Shown in pieces: positions 30,233 to 36,322 of a stretch of DNA of 38,721 nucleotides. The DNA lies in the NCBI GenBank assembly GCA_964488085.1, contig CAZATK010000003.1, positions 1 to 38,721 of the forward strand, in the 5' to 3' direction. The stretch comes from CAZATK01 sp964488085. Its GTDB lineage: Bacteria > Patescibacteriota > Minisyncoccia > UBA6257 > UBA11618. Numbering within the stretch: position 1 is the first letter of the stretch; each line of letters begins with the position of its first letter. The translations under genes and the position numbers were made by a program. The notes beneath the pieces are model-generated. The model did no database searches, was not told where the DNA came from, and worked only from the letters and a program-made list of their open reading frames with translations.

Positions 30233-31390
30233 TTAATTACGATGATAAGCGGATTTTCTTAAAACAAACTTTTCGTCTAGTTTTTTTATAGAATCAACTA
30301 TGCCCGTATAAGATAATTCTTGATGAGAAGCCATTGTCACTCCAAAAAATCCTTGACGACGAAATTCTTCTGCCTTCCTTTGAACCTTATGTCTTGTCGC
30401 ATCCCAAGCAACGTTTCCGAAAATATCCACATACTCATCAGAAAATTTTCCATTAACATCCATAGAAAAAGCCAAGCAAGAAACTAACGGTAAACAAAAC
30501 GGACCAGTAACTGGCGTATTAATAGCAACTGGCATAATAGGCATTACGTGAGAACCGCGAGCGTCGCCAGTAACATAATGTCCTAACATATAGGGCTCAA
30601 CACACTCTTCAGGAGCCGGAAAAATTCCTTGTGTTCTTACAAGCGCTATAGGATCATCCTTTCCAGTATATTTACCGGCAATATTATGTAAACGAGTCGC
30701 GGATACCGATACTATTTGCTCGCTTGGTCTATAACGGGAATGAATTGATTCAATGGCATAACGATCCATATCTCGTAAAAGAACCGCGGCCTCCCAAATT
30801 TGCTCTGGAATATTTAAAACAATAACTCTGTCTTCTTCTTGAGATTTATGGTCCATATCAATAATGGTCAAAGTAAAACCTTGATGCAATTTCGGACTTA
30901 GTAAAAGTCCGCCATTGTGCATTGGATCACAAAAAACCTGATACAAGGGCAAATTGTATGCGCCGGGACCACACTTATCAGCCGCGAAAACTAAAAATGC
31001 CTCCACCGGTCGTTCTTTATTTTCTCTATCTCTAACAAAATCTATTTCTGCTACAGCCGGTCCCGCTCCCCTTACATTTCCCGAAGGAGCGTCCACTAAT
31101 AAATCTTGTCCTGCGCCGTAACATCCCTGATTTTCAGCAATGGCTGTTGCTAATTTAAAAACATCCCAAGAAAATTTGTGCACATGAGGCGCTCCGATGC
31201 CCCATTCGTGACTCATGATTAAACAAATATCGTCTCCAGTATATTTTACGATGCCATCAACAAGCAATCCTGTTTCTTTTGCTTTTACTAAAAGCTCACT
31301 TGCCTTATTCATCATTCTTTCTGATGGTTTAGTGTGGCCGCCAATACTGCCAACATCTGCTTTGATTACGGAAATAGTTATATTCTTCAT
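30233..31390 (-). CDS. fbp: Fructose-1,6-bisphosphate aldolase/phosphatase, archaeal type (class V)
   Basis: Bifunctional gluconeogenic enzyme that condenses triose phosphates to FBP and then removes phosphate to give fructose-6-phosphate. 385 aa, the family's usual length. Hallmarks: SVIKADVGSIGGH at the N-terminus (Asp and His metal ligands), VKYTGDDICLIMSH, CYGAGQDLL, FAADKCGPGAYNLPLYQVFC, GGLLLSPKLHQGF (position expected for the Schiff-base Lys), and DPIALVRTQGIFPAPEE. This family is mostly archaeal and found in deep-branching or anaerobic bacteria. Its start codon is overlapped (ATGA) by the end of the GIY-YIG gene, which was inserted exactly there. Confidence 0.94.
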   Translation of the reverse strand: MKNITISVIKADVGSIGGHTKPSERMMNKASELLVKAKETGLLVDGIVKYTGDDICLIMSHEWGIGAPHVHKFSWDVFKLATAIAENQGCYGAGQDLLVDAPSGNVRGAGPAVAEIDFVRDRENKERPVEAFLVFAADKCGPGAYNLPLYQVFCDPMHNGGLLLSPKLHQGFTLTIIDMDHKSQEEDRVIVLNIPEQIWEAAVLLRDMDRYAIESIHSRYRPSEQIVSVSATRLHNIAGKYTGKDDPIALVRTQGIFPAPEECVEPYMLGHYVTGDARGSHVMPIMPVAINTPVTGPFCLPLVSCLAFSMDVNGKFSDEYVDIFGNVAWDATRHKVQRKAEEFRRQGFFGVTMASHQELSYTGIVDSIKKLDEKFVLRKSAYHRN

Positions 31391-31671
31391 CCCGTTAGAG
31401 ATAGGAAACGCTTTAATCTATTTTTTATATAGCGTTTACCCATACCCGATTTTAGATATTTTTCCCTCGACCTTGCATCTTCTTCAATTAAACATGCTTC
31501 ATAATAAATCAATTTATATGGTCCTCGATATTTTGTGTATGTGGATTTCTTAGTATTATGTTGATTAAAGCGTTTCCGTAGATCATTTGTAGATCCTGTA
31601 TACCACTGCTTATTCTTATTTTCTATAACATATGTGTAAAACATAGATGGGTTATCTCTAACGGGATTCAT
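31386..31671. mobile_element. GIY-YIG insertion unit with terminal inverted repeats and TSD
   Basis: ATCCCGTTAGAGATA (31389-31403) is the exact reverse complement of 31653-31667. Direct repeats TTCAT lie at 31386-31390 and 31667-31671. Between them is only the GIY-YIG ORF. Removing 31391-31671 restores an FBP aldolase/phosphatase start with the same ATG, preceded by GTAGGAG. Confidence 0.75.
31387..31671 (-). CDS. GIY-YIG endonuclease-like protein
   Basis: Small nuclease-fold protein, 94 aa from the ATG at 31671, or 85 aa from MFYTYV at 31644, which is the usual family start. Motifs: FYTYVIENKNKQWYTGSTND (the GIY-YIG pair replaced by TYV and WYTG), LRKRFNQHN (Arg), and LIYYEACLIEEDARSREKYLKSGMG with the catalytic Glu region. 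The N-terminal MNPVRDNPS and C-terminal LSLTG are encoded by the terminal inverted repeats. Catalytic function is plausible but unproven. It occupies a 276-bp unit with 5-bp target duplications (see 31386-31671). Confidence 0.85.
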   Translation of the reverse strand: MNPVRDNPSMFYTYVIENKNKQWYTGSTNDLRKRFNQHNTKKSTYTKYRGPYKLIYYEACLIEEDARSREKYLKSGMGKRYIKNRLKRFLSLTG

Positions 31672-31684
31672 CTCCTACGCCGTA

Positions 31685-31713
31685 AATATAATCGCAACTA
31701 CCAATATTGTCCA
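31685..31713 (-). promoter_or_regulatory. Ancestral fbp promoter, now upstream of GIY-YIG
   Basis: TGGACA (31713-31708), a 17-base spacer and TATATT (31690-31685), 13 bases before the ATG at 31671. It now drives GIY-YIG and fbp together. Confidence 0.6.
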
Positions 31714-31738
31714 TAGTATGTTATAGAATAATAACAAT

Positions 31739-32782
31739 ATGAAAGAATATACTTGGTGTGAAACAATCAAGAAAATAATGCCGACGGTTGTTACAATCAT
31801 TATTTCTAAAAGTCTAGAATCTCTTGAAAAAGAAATACCCCAAGATTTATTGCCATTAATTTCCCCCGATTCACAATCATTAAATATTCCACCGGAAGCA
31901 ATTGACGCTCACGGCATGGTTAAAATAGGCAGTGGGTCCGGATTTATAGTTGACCCAAAAGGAATTATTTTAACAAACAAACACGTAGTGGCAGATAAAA
32001 ATTCGGAATATACAGTCATTATTGATGACGGAAGAAAATTTAAAACTGAAGTTTTGGCTCGAGATCCTATTGACGACATAGCTATTCTAAAAATTACCGC
32101 AAAAGATCTGCCATTTTTAGAACTGGGCGATTCTTCCACTTTGGAACTGGGACAACCGGTATTGGCCATAGGCAACGCATTGGGCTTATTCAAAAATACG
32201 GTTTCTTCTGGAATTGTTTCCGGACTGGCTCGTTCTATACAGGCGGCTACTGACCCTAAATCAGCCGTACAAGAAATGAGAGGACTTATACAAACTGACG
32301 CCGCTATTAATCCGGGAAACTCTGGCGGACCCTTGGTAACCATAGACGGAATGGTGGTGGGCATAAATGCCGCAGTGGTTTTCGGCGCGCAAAATTTAAG
32401 CTTTTCTATTCCTGTTAATGCCGCCAAAAGAGATTTGGAAGATTTAAAAACTCATGGCCGTATCAAACGACCGTTGTTGGGATTGCGTTATGTTAGCGTG
32501 GATGAAAATCTTAAAGAAAAAATGAAATTGCCCGTAAATTACGGAGCCATTATTTTAGGACAAGGTCCCTTGCATGCTGGAGTTATTCCAAATAGTCCAG
32601 CAGAAAAAGCGGGATTAAAAGTCAAGGATATTGTTTTAGAAATTAATAATGAAAAAATTACAACGGAAAAAACAATTCAAGATTTCTTGGAAGAGTTGTC
32701 TGTTGGAGATGTTTTAAGAGCGAAAGTTTTGCGCGGCAGAAAAGAATTTGAAGTGAAGATAACATTGGTTGAACGTAAATAA
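31739..32782 (+). CDS. HtrA/DegP-family trypsin-like serine protease with PDZ domain
   Basis: Stress or quality-control protease, 347 aa. Catalytic triad: His82 (ILTNKHVVAD), Asp113 (DPIDDIAILKI) and Ser195 (NPGNSGGPLV). A single C-terminal PDZ domain runs from about residue 250 (RPLLGLRYVSV) to the end (PAEKAGLKVKDIVLEIN). No N-terminal membrane segment or signal peptide is seen from this ATG, unlike typical DegS, and no earlier start is available after the divergent promoter. So it may be cytosolic, or exported by a noncanonical route. An extended -10 (TGTTATAGA) ends 11 bases upstream, giving a very short leader. Confidence 0.92.
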   Translation: MKEYTWCETIKKIMPTVVTIIISKSLESLEKEIPQDLLPLISPDSQSLNIPPEAIDAHGMVKIGSGSGFIVDPKGIILTNKHVVADKNSEYTVIIDDGRKFKTEVLARDPIDDIAILKITAKDLPFLELGDSSTLELGQPVLAIGNALGLFKNTVSSGIVSGLARSIQAATDPKSAVQEMRGLIQTDAAINPGNSGGPLVTIDGMVVGINAAVVFGAQNLSFSIPVNAAKRDLEDLKTHGRIKRPLLGLRYVSVDENLKEKMKLPVNYGAIILGQGPLHAGVIPNSPAEKAGLKVKDIVLEINNEKITTEKTIQDFLEELSVGDVLRAKVLRGRKEFEVKITLVERK

Positions 32783-32797
32783 TCAACCAATGTTATC
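32758..32797 (+). terminator. Hairpin around the htrA stop codon
   Basis: GATAACATTGGTTGA (32758-32772) pairs perfectly over 15 bp with 32783-32797. The stop TAA is in the 10-base loop. There is no U-tract, so it may act as an mRNA end stabiliser rather than an intrinsic terminator. Confidence 0.6.
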
Positions 32798-32815
32798 CTG
32801 AGCACGTCGAAGGAT
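32795..32815. repeat. REP-like CCTGAGC..GTCGAAGG motif
   Basis: ATCCT and AGGAT flank GAGCACGTCGA. This resembles the short CCTGAGCG-AGTCGAAGG repeat seen between genes in many bacteria. Single copy here. Confidence 0.45.
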
Positions 32816-32837
32816 TACTTTGGTAGAGAGGAAGTAG

Positions 32838-33629
32838 TTAGTATATATAATCACTCACTATAAATCCTTCATTATTTACTAACCTCACAATATCATGATA
32901 GGGGTCTAGAATTGCCCCGCTTCCCCATACATACCATTGATTAGTTAAAAAATCTGGATCGCTTCTGTGTTTTTCAAAACAGCCCCTGTAATTAATTTCT
33001 TTTAATTTTTCAGCGCAAGCAAAATCATTGCCAACTGAATCTTCCGGACCGGGAACCCTGCAGTTTCTAAACGACAGTAAATAGTCCTGACAAATGCCGG
33101 ATAACTCAATAATTTCGCCACGATCTATTGCCGGACAGAGATTCGGCAATGGCGGTTCAAATTTGATTGTGTTCTGCAAATAACCCATACATTTGTTTAT
33201 CAGAAAATTTTTTCCATTAGCGCTGGAATTAGTAAAGATTGAAACCTGATCCTTCGGTTGCAGAATAATATCTGATTCCAAACTTAAACCAAGCGGATCA
33301 TATATTTCAACTGCCTGATTAATATAAAAACTCCCTTTATTGGCTTCTATTTTCCACCCGCTAATATTTACCGGAACATTCCCCTCATTAACTAAAGAAA
33401 CAAAACCGTAATTAGACCCCAAAAAATGACCGCCCGGCCTTAAGCTGGTTATGCGAACTTTTGCCTGCTGATTATTAACAGCGGAAACATTATTCTTATA
33501 TCCCCGATTAATATTAAAAATATTTATAAACTTATCTCTTTTAAAGAAGGTGCCGAAGTTGTTATAAATAAAAACCAAGATAATTATACCAATAACTAAA
33601 ATTGCTAATCCAGAAATCAAGTTCTTCAC
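32838..33629 (-). CDS. Lamin-tail-like surface protein
   Basis: I set the start at GTG 33629 (VKNLISGLAILVIGIIILVF, 263 aa). A longer frame to 33695 runs into fold-back H2, whereas an extended -10 TGATATAAT ends exactly 7 bases before this GTG. An N-terminal membrane segment (about residues 3-24) is followed by an immunoglobulin-like lamin-tail domain with FVSLVNEGNVPVNISGWKIE and DIILQPKDQVSIF. A Cys-bearing middle (NKCMGYLQN, LCPAIDRGE, GICQDYL, NCRVPG, FACAEKL, RGCFEKH) comes next. The end IVRLVNNEGFIVSDYIY closes the domain. It is extracellular and anchored; no enzyme motif is seen. Confidence 0.75.
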   Translation of the reverse strand: MKNLISGLAILVIGIIILVFIYNNFGTFFKRDKFINIFNINRGYKNNVSAVNNQQAKVRITSLRPGGHFLGSNYGFVSLVNEGNVPVNISGWKIEANKGSFYINQAVEIYDPLGLSLESDIILQPKDQVSIFTNSSANGKNFLINKCMGYLQNTIKFEPPLPNLCPAIDRGEIIELSGICQDYLLSFRNCRVPGPEDSVGNDFACAEKLKEINYRGCFEKHRSDPDFLTNQWYVWGSGAILDPYHDIVRLVNNEGFIVSDYIY

Positions 33630-33636
33630 AATAAGT

Positions 33637-33645
33637 ATTATATCA
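33637..33645 (-). promoter_or_regulatory. Extended -10 of the lamin-tail gene, predicted leaderless
   Basis: TGA then TATAAT (33642-33637), 7 bases before GTG 33629. No -35 is needed with the extended -10. It decides the start. Confidence 0.65.
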
Positions 33646-33667
33646 TAAGGTTTTTGTAGCCACACAC

Positions 33668-33890
33668 AAACCCCACCCCACATATCTCTCATCAATACCG
33701 TCCTCGGTTAGAATAAATCGGAATGATTATTTTTCTCCGTTGCGCGGAAAAATCGAACTCGCCCTCCGTCCGCCTTCGGCGGACTTCGGAACTCAGACAG
33801 CGATTTTTCCTAAACTACGTCAATAATCATTCTCGATTTATGTACTAACCTCCGAATTAATATTGATTCGAGATATGTGAAGTGGGGTTT
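33668..33890. repeat. Fold-back H2, long imperfect palindrome
   Basis: Arms of about 75 bases: AAACCCCAC, CACATATCTC and ATCAATA on the left match GTGGGGTTT, GAGATATGTG and TATTGAT on the right. Further in, ATAAATCG and GAATGATTATT pair with AATAATCATTC and CGATTTAT. The centre carries GGAAAAATCG/CGATTTTTCC and a GTCCGCC/GGCGGAC hairpin with a TTC loop. No ORF. It lies between the lamin-tail promoter and repeat copy B. Confidence 0.75.
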
Positions 33891-33896
33891 ATCTCT

Positions 33897-34090
33897 AAAC
33901 AAAAGACCATTTGATTTTCGGAAACCTTTCGAGCAGGCGAAGCTAGCGAAGTGATTCTCAAGAGAATCACGAGCGAGGTGTTTTTGTTACAATTATCCTT
34001 AAAACAAAAACTTCGCCGTGGCGAGAAGAACTGGAGGCCGCCGCTGGAGCGGCCGTAAGGGGTTGGAGAAAATTAAATGGTGTTTTGTTT
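33897..34090. repeat. Structured repeat copy B inside another palindrome
   Basis: The 145-bp core (33921-34065) is the inverse of copy A with 3 differences. Two of these restore a base pair (GGCCAC/GTGGCC in A, GGCCGC/GCGGCC in B). It is enclosed by AAACAAAAGACCATTTGATT (from 33897) and a 21/23 matching inverted copy (34068-34090), unrelated to copy A's flanks. It lies 15 bases after the glmS stop and probably sits in the glmS terminator. Confidence 0.85.
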
Positions 34091-34105
34091 ATGTATAAAT
34101 GATAC

Positions 34106-35941
34106 CTACTCCACCGTCACGCTTTTTGCTAAATTTCTTGGCTTGTCCACATCATAACCCTTTAAAATTCCCGAATAATAAGCAAGTAGCTGTAAAGGGA
34201 TTATATTAATCATTGGTTCCAGCTGTTCTAATGTTGCAGGAACATAAATTACATCATTAGCTATTTTGCCAATTATTTTATCTCCTTTAGTAGCAATTGC
34301 GATTATCTTGCCACCCCTGGCTTTTATTTCTTCTAAATTGGACAGCATTTTTTCATAAATATTATTTTTAGTGACTATTGCGATTGTTGGAAAATTAGCG
34401 TCAATTAACGCTAAAGGGCCATGCTTCATTTCTCCTCCGGCATAACCCTCCGCATGAATATAAGACAATTCCTTTATTTTTAAAGCGCCTTCTAATGCAG
34501 TCGGATAATTATATCCCCTGCCTAAATATAGAAAATTTTTATAGTGTTGATATTTAACCGCTATTTTTTTTACTGATTCTGATTGTTTTAAAACTAATTT
34601 TATTTTTTCGGAAATTTGCCCTAGCTCATCTATTAAATCCTTTTTTAATAAAGAAGATTTATTGTTAGCCATATACAACGCCATCATAGTCAAGATTATA
34701 AGTTGAGAAAGAAATGCCTTTGTAGAAGCGACACTAATTTCTGCTCCGGCCCTATTGTAAACTCCAGCTTTTGTTTCTCGAGCAATGGAAGAACCGACAA
34801 CATTTACAATGCCCAAGGATAATAATTTTTTGGCATTAATTTTTTTTAATGCCGCCAAAGTGTCGGCTGTTTCCCCTGATTGAGAAATGAATAAGTAGGC
34901 CGTATCTCTTCTTAAAGAATTTTTTCTGTAACGAAATTCTGAAGCAATTGTTAATTCCACGGGAAAATCTGCTATTTCTTCAAACAACATTTCTCCCACC
35001 ATGCCCGCATAATAAGAAGTTCCGCAAGCCACTATTTCAAGACGGCGAATATTTTTTAATTTTTTATATATCATATCTAATCCTCCCAATTTAATTAAAT
35101 TCTTTTCTGGCAAAAGACGCCCCAAAAGACTATCGCGAATTATATTTGGAATATCGTGAATTTCTTTAAGCATAAAATGTGGGAAATTTCCCTTTTGCGC
35201 TTGTTCTGGATTTAAATCTAAATGTTCAATATGAGGACGAGCCGGCCCTATTTCGAAACCATCTAAAGATAAACGCCCAACTTGTCCGTCTTTTAAATAA
35301 ATAACTTTTTTAGCCAAACCAGCTAAAGCTGCTGGATCAGAGACGACAAAGTATTCGTGTGATGGTGAACCTATACCAACAATTAACGGACTACCTAAGC
35401 GAGCTATATACAAAACGCCTGGTTCATTTTTATTAATTACGGCAAAAGCATAAGCACCTCTAATTTCTTTTAGCGCTAATTTAAACGCCAAAAAAAAGTT
35501 TTTCTCTTCCGCCGGCTGGCGGATCAACTTTTCTTCAATGAGATGCGCTGCGATTTCGGTGTCAGTTTGAGAATAAAATTTATGTCCTTTTTTTGTTAGT
35601 TCTACTTTTAACTCTCTGTAGTTTTCTATAATTCCGTTGTGAACAACAAAAATATTATTTGAACAATCATGATGGGGATGAGCGTTGGTTTCATTAGGAA
35701 TGCCGTGAGTTGCCCAACGAGTGTGAGCAATAGCAACTTTCCCATGTTGAGCTTTAAAACCTTTAACTTTTTCGTCTAAGTGAACAAGTTTTCCAACTGA
35801 TTTAATTAAATGTAAATTACTATCAGAATCAAAAAAAACTACACCGGCAGAATCATATCCCCTATATTCCAAACCATGCAAACATTTTAATGTAGTAGAT
35901 AGACCGTCCTTTGGTCCTATATAACCTGTTATTCCGCACAT
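34106..35941 (-). CDS. glmS: Glutamine-fructose-6-phosphate aminotransferase
   Basis: First step of UDP-N-acetylglucosamine synthesis for peptidoglycan: glutamine and fructose-6-phosphate give glucosamine-6-phosphate. 611 aa, full length. The catalytic Cys follows the initiator Met (MCGITGYIG). The glutaminase domain shows LEYRGYDSAG, HTRWATHG and NAHPHHDCSNNIFVVHNGI. Two SIS domains follow (CGTSYYAG, ISQSGETADT, EISVASTKAF, GRGYNYPTALEGALKIKELS, AEGYAGGEMKHGPLAL). The C-terminus ends NLAKSVTVE, the family's conserved tail. A TACCAT box 7 bases before the ATG is a possible leaderless promoter. It shares fructose-6-phosphate as metabolite with the FBP aldolase/phosphatase nearby. Confidence 0.97.
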   Translation of the reverse strand: MCGITGYIGPKDGLSTTLKCLHGLEYRGYDSAGVVFFDSDSNLHLIKSVGKLVHLDEKVKGFKAQHGKVAIAHTRWATHGIPNETNAHPHHDCSNNIFVVHNGIIENYRELKVELTKKGHKFYSQTDTEIAAHLIEEKLIRQPAEEKNFFLAFKLALKEIRGAYAFAVINKNEPGVLYIARLGSPLIVGIGSPSHEYFVVSDPAALAGLAKKVIYLKDGQVGRLSLDGFEIGPARPHIEHLDLNPEQAQKGNFPHFMLKEIHDIPNIIRDSLLGRLLPEKNLIKLGGLDMIYKKLKNIRRLEIVACGTSYYAGMVGEMLFEEIADFPVELTIASEFRYRKNSLRRDTAYLFISQSGETADTLAALKKINAKKLLSLGIVNVVGSSIARETKAGVYNRAGAEISVASTKAFLSQLIILTMMALYMANNKSSLLKKDLIDELGQISEKIKLVLKQSESVKKIAVKYQHYKNFLYLGRGYNYPTALEGALKIKELSYIHAEGYAGGEMKHGPLALIDANFPTIAIVTKNNIYEKMLSNLEEIKARGGKIIAIATKGDKIIGKIANDVIYVPATLEQLEPMINIIPLQLLAYYSGILKGYDVDKPRNLAKSVTVE

Positions 35942-35966
35942 TGTTAGTATGGTATAAGATTATACG

Positions 35967-35995
35967 AAAAAAATGAAGCTCTTATGGAGCTCCAT
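35967..35995 (-). terminator. Terminator of the 36258 gene
   Basis: ATGGAGCTC and GAGCTTCAT (one G-T pair) with a 5-base loop, followed on the minus strand by a T-run. The stem begins in the stop codon. Confidence 0.8.
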
Positions 35996-36258
35996 TATTC
36001 ATCAAATTCGTCTTCTTCTCTGTATTGAGTAATATCACAAGAGTCATCATCGTCGTCTGTATTTCTATTGTGCAATTTCAGACAATTTCTCCCATTTTCA
36101 TAACCACTTTCAAACGCCCTATTAACTGCAAAAAAAATAGAGAAGGCGCCGGCAATAATCATTGCGCCCTCTAATGTTGGAAAATATTTAGCAAAAACCA
36201 ATAAAGCAGTCCCAAATATAGCAATAAAATACAAGATGATAATGCCTTTCTTTTTCAT
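35995..36258 (-). CDS. Small two-span membrane protein with acidic tail, 87 aa
   Basis: Unrecognised. Two hydrophobic segments (residues ~5-23, GIIILYFIAIFGTALLVFA, and ~30-46, GAMIIAGAFSIFFAVNR), then a polar C-terminus with DDDDDSCD and REEDEFDE. The topology would put the acidic tail and the basic N-terminus (MKKK) in the cytosol. The ATG has GGAG 8 bases upstream. It has its own promoter (36294-36322) and terminator, so it is a separate unit between glmS and leuS. Confidence 0.7.
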   Translation of the reverse strand: MKKKGIIILYFIAIFGTALLVFAKYFPTLEGAMIIAGAFSIFFAVNRAFESGYENGRNCLKLHNRNTDDDDDSCDITQYREEDEFDE

Positions 36259-36293
36259 GAATTACTCTCCGAAGATCTCAAAATGCTAAATTG

Positions 36294-36322
36294 ATAATAT
36301 TCTAAAATATAAAATTAATCAA
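36294..36322 (-). promoter_or_regulatory. Promoter of the 36258 gene
   Basis: TTGATT (36322-36317), a 17-base spacer and TATTAT (36299-36294). The -35 lies in the last codons of leuS. The leader is about 28 bases and holds a Shine-Dalgarno site. Confidence 0.65.

Noticed and set aside
31215..31553. Plus-strand ORF across fbp and GIY-YIG
   Set aside because: It is antisense to two recognisable proteins and crosses the insertion boundary, so it cannot be an old gene.
33630..33695. N-terminal extension of the lamin-tail protein
   Set aside because: It runs into fold-back H2 and passes over an extended -10 box placed 7 bases before GTG 33629.
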